From: Corallococcus macrosporus
Lineage (GTDB): Bacteria; Myxococcota; Myxococcia; Myxococcales; Myxococcaceae
Assembly: GCF_017302985.1 (NCBI RefSeq)
Contig: NZ_JAFIMU010000007.1
Location: 434,001-498,000, forward strand
Reading direction: 5' to 3'
DNA: 64,000 nt
The position numbers and the translations under genes are program-made. Numbering within the stretch: position 1 is the first letter of the stretch; every line of letters begins with the position of its first letter. Shown piece by piece: positions 17,131-25,740 of the stretch. The notes beneath the pieces are model-generated. The model was not told the DNA's origin and searched no databases. It saw only the letters and a program-made list of their open reading frames with translations.

Positions 17131-17151
17131 GACCGTGCGGGGTGAGGCGTC

Positions 17152-18066
17152 ATGAGCACCTGGCTGGAGATTGTCGGCCTTGGCGCGCCCGCCACGGTGC
17201 AGGACGGTGGACGGCCCGGGGTCATGCACCACGGCGTGCCTCCTGGCGGTGCGTGGGTGCCGGAGCTGCTCGTCGCGGCGAACCGCGCGGTGGGCAATGC
17301 ACCGGGCGCGGCGGCGCTGGAAGCCTTCGGCCGGTTGGAGCTGCGCGCCCGGGGTCGCGACGTGCGCGTGTCCGTGGATGGCGCAGCTCAGAGCCTCCTC
17401 GCGGACGGCGCCACGCTCACCGTGCCCGCCCCCACCCGGTATGCCGTGCGCTACGTGGCCGTGGATGGTGCGCTCGCGGTTCCCGAAGTCCTCGGTGGCC
17501 AGGGCACCCTTTGGGTGGCCCGCCTGGGCGGATGGGAGGGACGCCCCCTGCACAACGGCGACCGGCTCCCGCTGGGTCCTCCCGCCACACCGGGCGCGCC
17601 CCCTTCCGAAGCCGACCTGTCACGTCTCACCGAGGCCCTGGCCCCCACCGCCCCGCTGCGCGTGCTCCTGGGCCCGGATGCGTCCCGCTTCGGCGACTCG
17701 GCCGTGGAGCTCCTCCTGGGCAGCAGCTTCACCGTGTCGCCTTCCAGTGACCGCGTGGGACAGCGGCTGGACGGACCTCCCGTCCCCCACGGCGATGAAG
17801 GCGCGGGCACCTCGCGCCCCATGGTTCGCGGCGCCATCCAGGTCACCCTCTCCGGGACGCCCATCGTCCTGGGCCCGGACCACCCCACCACCGGGGGCTA
17901 CCCGCTCATCGCCGCCGTCATCCGCGCGGACTGGGGCCGGCTGGGGGCTCGCCGTCCGGGCGCCCCGGTGCGCTTCCAGGCCGTCTCGCTGGAAGAAGCG
18001 CGGCACGCATGGAAGGGCCACCCGGGGGCAACTTCGGACCCGGCCCCGCCGATACTGGGGCCATGA
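17152..18066 (+). CDS. pxpC: 5-oxoprolinase subunit PxpC
   Basis: KipA/YbgK-type carboxyltransferase-like subunit, 304 residues. The N-terminus LEIVGLGAPATVQDGGRPG and MHHGVPPGGAWVPE and the later SDRVGQRLDGPPVPH, MVRGAIQVTLSGTPIVLGPDHPTTGGYP are diagnostic of the family. It works with the PxpAB fusion upstream to hydrolyse 5-oxoproline with ATP. The repeat array separates it from pxpAB but transcription runs the same way. Its stop overlaps the next start (ATGA). Confidence 0.92.
   Translation: MSTWLEIVGLGAPATVQDGGRPGVMHHGVPPGGAWVPELLVAANRAVGNAPGAAALEAFGRLELRARGRDVRVSVDGAAQSLLADGATLTVPAPTRYAVRYVAVDGALAVPEVLGGQGTLWVARLGGWEGRPLHNGDRLPLGPPATPGAPPSEADLSRLTEALAPTAPLRVLLGPDASRFGDSAVELLLGSSFTVSPSSDRVGQRLDGPPVPHGDEGAGTSRPMVRGAIQVTLSGTPIVLGPDHPTTGGYPLIAAVIRADWGRLGARRPGAPVRFQAVSLEEARHAWKGHPGATSDPAPPILGP
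18051..18056 (+). promoter_or_regulatory. Candidate -10 element just before the unknown 454-residue protein
   Basis: GATACT lies six bases before the ATG (GATACTGGGGCC then ATG), the same layout as two other leaderless-type promoters in the window. It lies within the pxpC coding end, so the downstream gene may have its own promoter. No convincing -35 is visible. Confidence 0.3.
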
Positions 18067-19427
18067 CTCCTCCGAGAATCGGCCCGCGCCCCACGACGAC
18101 CCCGACCCGCACGCCGGAGACGGCCGTCGCGCCGCGCCCCCGCAACGAGGTGAAGCCCGGAACCTCCCAGGGCGCCTCCCTCTTCGAGTCGCCCAAGGCC
18201 CAGAAGTCCCCGGTGGCCCTCTCCACCCCCGCCGCCGCCCCGCAGCAGGGCGGCCCGCGCCCCACGCCCGGCTCCTATCCGACCGCCAAGGACGTCGCGA
18301 ACATCGCCGCGATGCAGGACCCCGCCGCGCGCAACCTGGCCATCACCCAGGGCTACCACGACCTGTCCGACGCCGTGGGCACGCTGCTGGGCAAGGAGAA
18401 CGCCAACTGGTCCACCTACGCGACGTGGGCCTCGAAGCAGGCCGGCGTGAGCATCCGCCAGGAGGACATGCCCAAGGCCTTCGTGGACGTGCTCAAGGGC
18501 GGCGGCGTCGTGGGCGAGGCCATGGCCAAGGTGGACGACGTGCTGCGCAAGCTGGGCCTGCCCGCCATGCCCACCGGCGACATCGCCAAGGCCGGCGCGG
18601 ACGCGCTCAACAACGTCAGCAAGGCCATTGGCGACGGCAACCAGTTCGTCTTCCGGGAGGTGGGCCACGAGTTCGCCCGCTTCGTGGAGACCTTCCAGGG
18701 TGACACCCAGATGGATCCCGCGAAGCTCCAGAAGTACCTGGACGGCTTCCCCCAGGACAAGCCGCTCCTGAAGGACGCCTTCGGCAACTACGCGAAGGCC
18801 ATGTTCGAGAAGGACCCGAACAAGAAGGCGGAGCTCATGCTCCTGGCCAACGACACCGTGGGCCTGCACGAGCAGACCCAGCTCCAGGGCTTCGTGGAGA
18901 AGGCGCTCAACGCGCCGGTGAAGGAGGTCTTCGCCAACATCCTCAAGCAGAGCATCGAGGCGGGCGCCAACGCGCTGCCCTTCCCCGCCAACCTCGCCGC
19001 CAAGGCCGCCATCAAGACGGGCGTGGTGGACCTGGCCACCAAGCCGCTGGTGGACGCGCTGGCCGGCACGTTCCGCGGCATCGCCACCGAGCACATGATG
19101 AAGCTCGCGGTGCCCGGCGGCGCGCTGAAGCTGGGCAATGACCTGCCGCCTCCCGCGGGCATGGAGTCCACGCTCTTCCCGCCGCACCTGCGCACCATCG
19201 AGGACCCCAAGCTCAAGGCGCTCCTGGCCCGCACGGACAAGACGCCCGACAGCCTCAAGGGCACGGCCGCCAAGGACTGGAGCCAGTTGGACCAGCGGAT
19301 GAACTACATCGTGGACCTCTTCCGCTCGCGGCAGTCGGATCCGCACCTGTTCGACCAGCCCTTCGGCAAGGAGGCCCACTACCCCGTGGCCCCCGCCCCT
19401 CGCCCGGCCGCACCCGCGGTGGCGTAG
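18063..19427 (+). CDS. Unknown protein with Pro-rich N-terminus and helical body
   Basis: 454 residues, not assigned to any family I recognise. Residues 1-80 are disordered and rich in Pro, Thr and Arg. Residues 80-430 are predicted helical with few cysteines and no signal peptide or transmembrane segment; PFPANLAAKAAIKTGVVDLATKPLVDALAG is the most hydrophobic part. The C-terminus is Pro/Ala-rich. The layout resembles large myxobacterial proteins seen next to effector or toxin genes, but nothing proves such a role. The start overlaps the pxpC stop by four bases; an upstream in-frame ATG 18 codons earlier is less likely. Confidence 0.75.
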   Translation: MTPPRIGPRPTTTPTRTPETAVAPRPRNEVKPGTSQGASLFESPKAQKSPVALSTPAAAPQQGGPRPTPGSYPTAKDVANIAAMQDPAARNLAITQGYHDLSDAVGTLLGKENANWSTYATWASKQAGVSIRQEDMPKAFVDVLKGGGVVGEAMAKVDDVLRKLGLPAMPTGDIAKAGADALNNVSKAIGDGNQFVFREVGHEFARFVETFQGDTQMDPAKLQKYLDGFPQDKPLLKDAFGNYAKAMFEKDPNKKAELMLLANDTVGLHEQTQLQGFVEKALNAPVKEVFANILKQSIEAGANALPFPANLAAKAAIKTGVVDLATKPLVDALAGTFRGIATEHMMKLAVPGGALKLGNDLPPPAGMESTLFPPHLRTIEDPKLKALLARTDKTPDSLKGTAAKDWSQLDQRMNYIVDLFRSRQSDPHLFDQPFGKEAHYPVAPAPRPAAPAVA

Positions 19428-19523
19428 GCCCCGCTCCCACCCCAGGGGAGGGCTCCGGCCTTGAATTCGCGGCGGCCCGCTGCGTCCATCCTGGCATCCG
19501 ACGCACTTGAAGGAGCCTCCCCC

Positions 19524-20120
19524 ATGATGGCGAAGTGGCTGCTGGCAACGATGGCGCTGTCCCTCCCGGCCCTGGCGCACGCAGGCGGTCCCCGCGGCAA
19601 CAACCACGGCGAGCAGGTCCAGGACCGGCAGGAGCTGCGGCAGGACCGCCGCGAGAGCCGGGATGATCACCACGACCTGCGCGAGCTGGAGTCACTGCTC
19701 GCCCGCTATGACTCCGCCCGTGGCCGTTCGGCGCGCCGCGACCTGCTGCAGGTGGAAGAGGAGCTGCGCGGCTACGTGGCCTCGGAGCTGAACGAGTCCC
19801 GCCGCGAGCTGTCCCAGGACAAGCGGGAGGCGCGCCAGAGCGCCCGCGAGGTGCGCTACGACGGCAACCGCCGCGACGACCGCCAGGACCACCGCGACGA
19901 CGTGCGCGACGCCCGCCAGGAGTCCCGCTCCCTGCAGCAGACGCGCTCCATCTCCCAGGAGCTCAACGGTCTCTACGGCCGGATGGACAGCCGAAGCCTC
20001 TCGCGCAAGCGCATGCTCATGGCCGACCTGGTCCAGCTCGCACGCGCCGAGCAGTCGCAGAACCGCCAGGAGACGCGCGAGGACCGCCGCGAGACTCGCG
20101 AGGACAGCGGCTGGCACTGA
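19524..20120 (+). CDS. Exported highly charged helical protein
   Basis: 198 residues: a signal peptide (MAKWLLATMALSLPALAHAG) followed by a protein made almost entirely of Arg, Asp, Glu and Gln. Short units of the type QDRRESRDD, RQDHRDDVRD and REDRRETRED recur at both ends, around a more ordinary helical core (SLLARYDSARGRSARRDLLQVEEEL). Long charged helices or coiled coils in the periplasm are likely; it recalls Spy/CpxP-like chaperones in size and location but lacks their LTxxQ motif. AAGGAG lies nine bases before the ATG. Six bases separate it from the convergent activator gene. Confidence 0.75.
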   Translation: MMAKWLLATMALSLPALAHAGGPRGNNHGEQVQDRQELRQDRRESRDDHHDLRELESLLARYDSARGRSARRDLLQVEEELRGYVASELNESRRELSQDKREARQSAREVRYDGNRRDDRQDHRDDVRDARQESRSLQQTRSISQELNGLYGRMDSRSLSRKRMLMADLVQLARAEQSQNRQETREDRRETREDSGWH

Positions 20121-20126
20121 CGCGCG

Positions 20127-21731
20127 TCACGCGTCCTCGGCGGCGGTGAAGCCCTCCAGCCGTGCGATGCCCAGCTTCTTCATCCGGCTCTGCAGCGTGG
20201 ACGGCTTGAGCCCCAAGAGCGCCGCCGCGCCGCCCTCGCCGTAGACCCGGCCCCGGGTGAGCGTGAGCACCCGCAGGATGTGCTCACGCTGCACCGCCGC
20301 CAGCGTGGGCACCTTCGCCCCCGCGGGCAGCGCGGCCGGCGTCTCCTCCACCGACGCCGGGCCCGCCACCTCCCGCGCGCGCTCGCCGCCCGGCAGGTCG
20401 AAGGACTGCGCCGTCAGCTCCTGGCCTCGCGTGAGGATGGTGGCGCGCTCCAGCGCGTTCGCCAGCTCGCGCAGGTTGCCCGGCCAGTCGTACGCCGCCA
20501 GCCGCGCCAGCCCCGACGCCGTCACCCGCATGTCCCGCCGGCCCGTCCGCTTCGCCTGCTCCTCCAGGAGGAACACGGTGAGCTGCGGCAGGTCCTCGCG
20601 CCGCTCGCGCAAGGGCGGCAGGCGCAGGGGGAAGACGCTCAAGCGGTAGAAGAGGTCCTCGCGGAAGCGTTTCTGCGCGATGGCCTGGTGCAGGTCCACG
20701 TGCGTCGCCGCGAGGATGCGCACGTCCGCCTTCACCGTCTTGTCGCTGCCCACCGGCTCGAACGCCTTCTCCTGGAGCGCGCGCAACAGCTTCGCCTGCA
20801 GCTCCACCGGCAGCTCGCCAATCTCATCCAGCAGCAGCGTGCCCCCGTGCGCCATCTGGAAGCGGCCCGCGCGGTCGCGGTTCGCGCCGGTGAAGGCCCC
20901 CTTCACGTGACCGAACAGCTCGCTCTCCAGAAGGCCCGCCGGGATCGCCGCGCAGTTGAGCGACACGAAGGGCTGGTCGGCCCGTGCGCTCCAGCGGTGG
21001 ATGGCCCGCGCCAGCCGCTCCTTGCCCGTGCCCGTCTCACCGGTGATGAGCACCGGCGTGTCCGTCTCCGCCACCTGCCGCGCGCGGCGGGACAGGTCGC
21101 GCATCACCGGGCTCAGGGACGACTCGAGGATGCCCTCCGAGTCCCCGCCGAGCTGTGACTCCAGCAGCTTCGCGTGCTCGTGGTCCTGGCGGTGCAGCCG
21201 CTCCACCACCGCGCGCTGCTCCGCGCCCTGGAGCGCCGTGGCCAGCATCTGCCCGTACACCTCCACCAGGTCCACCACCGGCTGGGCGTACGTTTCACAC
21301 TGCGCGCGGTCCAGCGTCAGCACGCCGTAGCAGCGCTCCCCCGCGCACAGCGGCACCACCATGCACGCGTGGCCCGCGGGCAGGTCCAGCACGCCGTCGA
21401 ACGGGTCGCCATCCCCGTGCGAGTGGTCCTCCTCCGTGAAGGCCCGCGCGCGCCGCGTCTCCAGCGCCTGCTTCAATGACGGGAAGTCCGACAGCTGGAG
21501 CGAGTGCTTGCGCACCGCCTGGTTCGCGAGCGGACCGCGCGCGGCCACCGCCTCCAGCTTTCCCTCCTTGAGGAGGAACAGCGTGGCCAGGTCGAAGGGC
21601 ACCACGCGCGTCAGCCAGTCCAATCCCCGACGGAGCAGCTCCCCCACCCCTTCCTCGGTGGTTGCCAGCTCGACCAGCTCCCGAGCATCCTGCGTCACTT
21701 CCGGGTGGCGCCCCATCAGTTCATCCGGCAT
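20127..21731 (-). CDS. Sigma-54-dependent activator, GAF-AAA+-Fis architecture
   Basis: Enhancer-binding protein of 534 residues. Residues about 15-175 form a GAF sensor domain. The AAA+ domain carries Walker A GETGTGKE, the sigma-54-contacting GAFTGA loop ([17 protein letters not shown]), Walker [12 protein letters not shown] and an arginine finger region ([19 protein letters not shown]). The C-terminus has a Fis-type helix-turn-helix ([20 protein letters not shown]). This is the domain order of NorR and FhlA. It diverges from ahpC, whose promoter region contains a near-perfect sigma-54 site, so it probably activates the ahpCD genes in response to a small oxidant or redox signal sensed by GAF. 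Confidence 0.93.
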   Translation of the reverse strand: MPDELMGRHPEVTQDARELVELATTEEGVGELLRRGLDWLTRVVPFDLATLFLLKEGKLEAVAARGPLANQAVRKHSLQLSDFPSLKQALETRRARAFTEEDHSHGDGDPFDGVLDLPAGHACMVVPLCAGERCYGVLTLDRAQCETYAQPVVDLVEVYGQMLATALQGAEQRAVVERLHRQDHEHAKLLESQLGGDSEGILESSLSPVMRDLSRRARQVAETDTPVLITGETGTGKERLARAIHRWSARADQPFVSLNCAAIPAGLLESELFGHVKGAFTGANRDRAGRFQMAHGGTLLLDEIGELPVELQAKLLRALQEKAFEPVGSDKTVKADVRILAATHVDLHQAIAQKRFREDLFYRLSVFPLRLPPLRERREDLPQLTVFLLEEQAKRTGRRDMRVTASGLARLAAYDWPGNLRELANALERATILTRGQELTAQSFDLPGGERAREVAGPASVEETPAALPAGAKVPTLAAVQREHILRVLTLTRGRVYGEGGAAALLGLKPSTLQSRMKKLGIARLEGFTAAEDA

Positions 21732-21827
21732 GTGTTAGCGATAATAGCGACCCACCGAAATTGCAGTGGCGAAAGGCACCGGGATTTCGTTATTCACCGA
21801 CCCGTAGCCACCGCCCGGCCGGTGGGG

Positions 21828-21857
21828 ATTCCAAGGGGTGACGTAACCCTCTGGAAT
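21828..21857. promoter_or_regulatory. Candidate enhancer site (inverted repeat) upstream of ahpC
   Basis: ATTCCAAGGGG and CCCTCTGGAAT are imperfect 11-base arms (9 of 11 paired) around an 8-base spacer, centred about 58 bases before the predicted ahpC transcription start. It fits a binding site for the divergent Fis-type activator. Confidence 0.5.
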
Positions 21858-21873
21858 CACGGCAGTTGAAGCA

Positions 21874-21890
21874 TTGGCACGGTGGCTGCT
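21874..21890 (+). promoter_or_regulatory. Sigma-54 (-24/-12) promoter for ahpC-ahpD
   Basis: TTGGCACGGTGGCTGCT matches the consensus YTGGCACG-N4-TTGCW at all but one of the defined bases, with GG (21876-21877) and GC (21888-21889) exactly ten bases apart. Transcription would start near 21901, leaving a leader of about 63 bases with AAGGAG at 21949-21954. Confidence 0.8.
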
Positions 21891-21963
21891 TTACCGGTAG
21901 CAACTCACAACCTCTGGGGTGGACCACGGTGGCCCGCCCCCCATCCCCAAGGAGTCGAAACCC

Positions 21964-22518
21964 ATGCTGACCGTTGGCGACAAGCTTCCGAACTTCAAGC
22001 TGAAGGGCACCGTGAGCCTGGAGAAGAACAAGGAGTTCCAGGACATCTCCAACGACACGTACAAGGGCAAGTGGACCGTCCTGTTCGCGTGGCCGAAGGA
22101 CTTCACGTTCATCTGCCCGACGGAGATCGCGGAGTTCGGCAAGCACAACAAGGACTTCCAGGACCGCGACGCGCAGGTGCTGGGTCTGTCCACCGACAGC
22201 GAGTTCGTGCACCACGCGTGGCGCACGCACCACCCGGACCTGAAGAACCTGCCCTTCCCCATGCTGGCGGACATCAAGCGCGAGCTGTCCAGCGCGCTGG
22301 GCATCCTCCACAAGGAAGAGGGCGTGGCCCTGCGCGCCACGTTCATCGCGGACCCCGAGGGCATCATCCGCCACGTGTCCGTGAACGACCTGTCCGTGGG
22401 CCGCAACGTCAAGGAGACCGTCCGCACGCTGGACGCGCTCCAGACCGACGAGCTGTGCCCGTGCAACTGGCAGAAGGGTGAGGAGACGCTCACCTCCAAG
22501 CTGCAGAAGGCGGGGTAA
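21964..22518 (+). CDS. ahpC: AhpC/TSA-family peroxiredoxin
   Basis: Thiol peroxidase of 184 residues that reduces H2O2, organic hydroperoxides and peroxynitrite. The peroxidatic cysteine is in DFTFICPTEIAEFGKHNKDF (Cys about residue 48), and the resolving cysteine lies in DELCPCNWQKGEETL near the C-terminus; the CPC pair is the actinobacterial and myxobacterial AhpC/AhpE2 form that couples to AhpD. The start with AAGGAG at 9 bases gives the standard N-terminus MLTVGDKLPNF. ahpD follows after six bases. A sigma-54 promoter lies upstream. Confidence 0.95.
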   Translation: MLTVGDKLPNFKLKGTVSLEKNKEFQDISNDTYKGKWTVLFAWPKDFTFICPTEIAEFGKHNKDFQDRDAQVLGLSTDSEFVHHAWRTHHPDLKNLPFPMLADIKRELSSALGILHKEEGVALRATFIADPEGIIRHVSVNDLSVGRNVKETVRTLDALQTDELCPCNWQKGEETLTSKLQKAG

Positions 22519-22524
22519 GGCACC

Positions 22525-23052
22525 ATGGCTTCGCTCGAAGTGGTCCGCAGCGAACTCGCGGATCCCCACAAGGACACCCGCCTCAACCTCTCCGCCGTCC
22601 TGGAGGGGGGAAGCCTCACCCCCGAGCAGCGCTGGGGGACGGCCGTGGCTTGCGCCTTCGCCGCCCGGAACGAGCGGCTGAAGGAAGCAATCCTCAACGA
22701 GGCGAAGCAGGCCCTGGGTGACAAGGCCACGCCGGTCATCGAGGACGCCCGCGCGGCGGCCTCGCTGATGGCGATGAACAACGTCTTCTACCGGTTCCGC
22801 CACATGGTCGGGAAGGAGTCGTACGCGACCAAGCGCGCCGGTCTGCGGATGAACCGGCTGGCCCAGGTGCTGACCAACAAGGTGGACTTCGAGCTGGTCT
22901 GCCTCGCGGTCAGCGCCATCAACGGCTGCGAGATGTGCATCCAGTCGCATGAGAAGGTCGTGCTGGAAGGCGGCCTGAGCGAGGACCACGTGCACGATGC
23001 GGTCCGCATCGCGAGCGTCATCCACGCGGCGGCGGTTGGACTGGAGTCCTAG
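22525..23052 (+). CDS. ahpD: AhpD-like alkylhydroperoxidase
   Basis: Carboxymuconolactone decarboxylase-fold protein of 175 residues. The CxxC active site with its relay residues is visible as AVSAINGCEMCIQSHEKVV (about residue 130), and the helix WGTAVACAFAARNERLKEAI is typical of the 175-residue mycobacterial AhpD. It recycles AhpC through its dithiol or acts as a weak peroxidase itself. It is coupled to ahpC in one operon. A strong terminator follows its stop. Confidence 0.95.
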   Translation: MASLEVVRSELADPHKDTRLNLSAVLEGGSLTPEQRWGTAVACAFAARNERLKEAILNEAKQALGDKATPVIEDARAAASLMAMNNVFYRFRHMVGKESYATKRAGLRMNRLAQVLTNKVDFELVCLAVSAINGCEMCIQSHEKVVLEGGLSEDHVHDAVRIASVIHAAAVGLES

Positions 23053-23082
23053 TCCCCTCGTCGTTATCTCTGAGCTGTGATT

Positions 23083-23120
23083 GCGCCCTCCGGTGGATGA
23101 CACCGGGGGGCGCTGTCTTT
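23083..23120 (+). terminator. Intrinsic terminator after ahpD
   Basis: A 13-base stem with one G-U pair (GCGCCCTCCGGTG / CACCGGGGGGCGC), a 5-base loop and a TGTCTTTT tail. It separates the ahpCD transcript from dps. Confidence 0.85.
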
Positions 23121-23149
23121 TCCTCTCACCCGAAAGGAACGTGTTCGTC

Positions 23150-23632
23150 ATGGCCCTCTACAAGAGCCCCAGCCCCCTCTCCGAGCAGGCCCGCACCGCC
23201 ATCGCCGCCACCCTCAACGAGCGGCTGTCGGACGGGTTGGACCTGCACTCGCAGATCAAGGTCGCCCACTGGAACATCAAGGGCCCGCAGTTCGCCGCGC
23301 TGCACCCGCTGTTCGAAACGTTCGCGGTGAGCCTGGCCAACCACAACGACTCCATCGCGGAGCGCGCGGTGACGCTGGGCGGCCGCGCCTACGGCACCAG
23401 CCGCCACGTGGGCAAGAACAGCCGCCTGCCGGAGTATCCGCAGGAGACCTCGCGCGACCTGGAGCACGTGAAGCTGCTGGCCGAGCGCATCGAGGTGTAC
23501 TTGAGCGGCCTGCGTGAGAGCCGCGCGGCGGTGGAGGGCCACAAGGACACGGACACGGTGGACCTCTTCACGGGCATCATCACCGAGTTCGAGAAGCACG
23601 CCTGGTTCCTGCGCGCCTCGCTGGAAGGCTGA
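23150..23632 (+). CDS. dps: Dps-family ferritin-like protein
   Basis: A 160-residue ferritin-fold protein that oxidises and stores iron and can shield DNA. The ferroxidase residues of the Dps inter-subunit site are seen in KVAHWNIKGPQFAALHPLFE (His and later acidic residues) and HNDSIAERAVTLGG. The N-terminus is short and not especially basic, so DNA binding may be weak. The start fits CGAAAGGAAC upstream; an earlier in-frame ATG would add 23 residues unlike any Dps. It follows the ahpCD operon behind a terminator, so it belongs to the same stress set but has its own promoter. Confidence 0.93.
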   Translation: MALYKSPSPLSEQARTAIAATLNERLSDGLDLHSQIKVAHWNIKGPQFAALHPLFETFAVSLANHNDSIAERAVTLGGRAYGTSRHVGKNSRLPEYPQETSRDLEHVKLLAERIEVYLSGLRESRAAVEGHKDTDTVDLFTGIITEFEKHAWFLRASLEG

Positions 23633-23671
23633 GGCGAAGGCCAGGGGCTGCACTTGGAGCAGGGGGCGCGC

Positions 23672-23677
23672 TAGCGT
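23672..23677 (+). promoter_or_regulatory. Candidate -10 element giving a leaderless aminotransferase transcript
   Basis: TAGCGT ends seven bases before the GTG at 23685, in a TAGCGTGGGCGCC block nearly identical to that before pxpAB. If correct, it decides the start in favour of this GTG over the one at 23676. Confidence 0.4.
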
Positions 23678-23684
23678 GGGCGCC

Positions 23685-24959
23685 GTGAGCGACAGCGTCC
23701 CCCTGCATGCGTTTCGCACCGTGCCCCGCACGGGCGTCATCTTCGTCACCGCCGAGGCCACGCGCCGCGGCTACCGTCCCGGCGACCCGGACTGGTGCAA
23801 CCTGGGCCAGGGTCAGCCGGAGACGGGCGACCTCCCCGGTGCCCCGCCGCGCGTGAACGCGGTGACGGTGGACATGGCGGACCAGGAGTACGCGCCCGTC
23901 GCGGGCCTCTGGGAGGTGCGCGAGGCCATCGCGGGGCTCTACAACCGGCTCTACCGCAAGGGGCTGCCCAGCCAGTACAGCGCGGAGAACGTCTGCCTGT
24001 CCGGCGGCGGCCGCGCGGCCCTCACCCGCGCCGCGGCCAGCCTGGGCCAGGTGAACCTGGGCCACTTCCTGCCGGACTACACGGCCTACGAAGAGCTGCT
24101 GGACGTCTTCAAGGCGTTCACCGCCATCCCCATCCTGCTGGAGGGCGAGCGCGGCTACGCCTTCACGCACGACGACCTGCGCCGGGAGATTCAAGGGCGA
24201 GGGCTGTCCGCGCTGCTCTTCTCCAACCCGTGCAACCCCACCGGCAAGCTGGTGCAGGGCGAGGAGCTGGCGCGGTGGGTGGGCGTGGCGCGCGAGCTGG
24301 AGTGCTCGCTGCTCATCGACGAGTTCTATTCTCACTACGTCTGGACGGGCCGCCCGGGCGTGCTGCCGGTGGAGAGCGCCGCCAGGTACGTGGAGGACGT
24401 GAACCGCGACCCGGTGATCCTCTTCGACGGGCTCACCAAGAACTGGCGCTACCCGGGCTGGCGCATGACGTGGACGGTGGGGCCCAAGCAGGTCATCGAC
24501 ACGGTGGCCAGCGCGGGCAGCTTCCTGGACGGCGGCGGCAGCCGGCCCCTGCAGCGCGCGGCGATTCCGCTGCTCCAGGAGGACACGGTGGTGGCGGAGA
24601 CGCGCGCCATCCACTCCACGTTCCGGGAGAAGAGAGACCGGTTCCACTCGCGGCTGGAGCGGCTGGGCATCCGCACGGACCGGGCGCCGGACGGGACGTT
24701 CTACGTCTGGGGCAACCTGTCAGGGCTGCCCGCGCCGCTCAACGACGGCATGGCCTTCTTCCGCGCCGCGCTGGAGCACAAGGTCATCACCGTGCCCGGT
24801 GAGTTCTTCGACGTGAACCCCGGCAAGCGCCGCGCGCGGGCCAGCCGCTTCCGCAGCTACGTGCGCCTGTCCTTCGGTCCGTCGTGGGAGACGCTGGACA
24901 AGGCGCTCCAGCGGCTGGAGGCGCTCGTGATGAAGCACACGCCCGGCGCCACGCCTTAG
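23685..24959 (+). CDS. Class I/II aminotransferase
   Basis: Fold-type I PLP enzyme of about 424 residues. The PLP lysine is in LFDGLTKNWRYPGWRMTW (about residue 250), with the aspartate in LLIDEFYSHYVW, SNPCNPTGKLV for the PLP-Asn contact, and the C-terminal arginine in SYVRLSFGPSWETL. The N-terminus NLGQGQPETGDLPGAPP is usual for this subfamily, which includes AspC- and MalY-like enzymes; the amino donor cannot be told. There is no ATG near the start; GTG at 23685 (leaderless) or 23676 is used. Its end overlaps the convergent SIMPL gene by four bases. Confidence 0.88.
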   Translation: MSDSVPLHAFRTVPRTGVIFVTAEATRRGYRPGDPDWCNLGQGQPETGDLPGAPPRVNAVTVDMADQEYAPVAGLWEVREAIAGLYNRLYRKGLPSQYSAENVCLSGGGRAALTRAAASLGQVNLGHFLPDYTAYEELLDVFKAFTAIPILLEGERGYAFTHDDLRREIQGRGLSALLFSNPCNPTGKLVQGEELARWVGVARELECSLLIDEFYSHYVWTGRPGVLPVESAARYVEDVNRDPVILFDGLTKNWRYPGWRMTWTVGPKQVIDTVASAGSFLDGGGSRPLQRAAIPLLQEDTVVAETRAIHSTFREKRDRFHSRLERLGIRTDRAPDGTFYVWGNLSGLPAPLNDGMAFFRAALEHKVITVPGEFFDVNPGKRRARASRFRSYVRLSFGPSWETLDKALQRLEALVMKHTPGATP

Positions 24960-25654
24960 TTTTCCGGGACCGCGCGCGACTGGAACTCCGCGGTGGCCAT
25001 CACGTGCACCTTCTTGCGGTGGGACACGGGGAAGCCCATCGCGACGGCGCGCGGCTGCTTCAGGCCATAGCTGCCGGAGGGGGCCATGGGCATCACGTCC
25101 TCGCTCCCGCCGCCGTAGCCGCCGCCCCTCGCGCCGAAGGCCTGCGACTCCCAGGTGCGCTCGGAGAAGCGGTGCAGGCCGCCCAGCGTCACGCCCAGCC
25201 CGGCCGCCACGCGGCGCGCCTTCTTCACCGACTCGCGGGCCAGCGCCTCCAGCCAGTCCTGGCGGGCCTCCGGCTCGTGCGTGTAGCCCCAGCGCAGCTC
25301 GCGCAGCGTCGCCTGCTTCAGGCCGGACAGCGCGGCGAGCACGTCCCCCACCCGCCCCATGTCCACCAGGCGGATGCGCACCGAGTAGAGGGCGGACGAG
25401 GAGCGCGTGAGCAGCCCCTCCGTCGTCTCCGCCTGCACCGACTGGAGGGTGAAGGCGGAGTCCTGCACGCCCAGCTCGGCCATGCGGCCCACCAGCGCGG
25501 CCACCTCCCGCGCGTTGGTGAAGGCCGCGTTGCCGGTGAAGAACGAGGACGCCTTCACCTCCACCACCGCGTCCACGTGGTCCGCCTCCAGTTCGTGCTC
25601 GGCGGACAGCTCCACGACGATGATTCCCGACTCGGTTGCGGCTCGCTCCGGCAT
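24956..25654 (-). CDS. SIMPL-domain (DUF541) protein
   Basis: A 232-residue protein matching the SIMPL/OMP-26 family (PF04402): an N-terminal half beginning IIVVELSAEHELEADHVDAVVEV, a central LKQATLRELRWGYTHEPEARQDWLEALARESVKKARRVAAGLG helix, and a C-terminal half ending HVMATAEFQ. Family members bind or signal in the envelope or cytoplasm with poorly known function. No signal peptide is seen, unlike many relatives. A Gly-rich insertion (GARGGGYGGGSEDVM) sits where others have TPxPM. It diverges from the AmpG-like transporter gene. Confidence 0.85.
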   Translation of the reverse strand: MPERAATESGIIVVELSAEHELEADHVDAVVEVKASSFFTGNAAFTNAREVAALVGRMAELGVQDSAFTLQSVQAETTEGLLTRSSSALYSVRIRLVDMGRVGDVLAALSGLKQATLRELRWGYTHEPEARQDWLEALARESVKKARRVAAGLGVTLGGLHRFSERTWESQAFGARGGGYGGGSEDVMPMAPSGSYGLKQPRAVAMGFPVSHRKKVHVMATAEFQSRAVPEN

Positions 25655-25740
25655 GCGGTTCCCCAGGGTGCGGTGACAGGGCCCGCGAGTATAGGCCCGC
25701 GACGGACGCCGGAGGGCGTGCCTATGCTCGCGCCACGACC

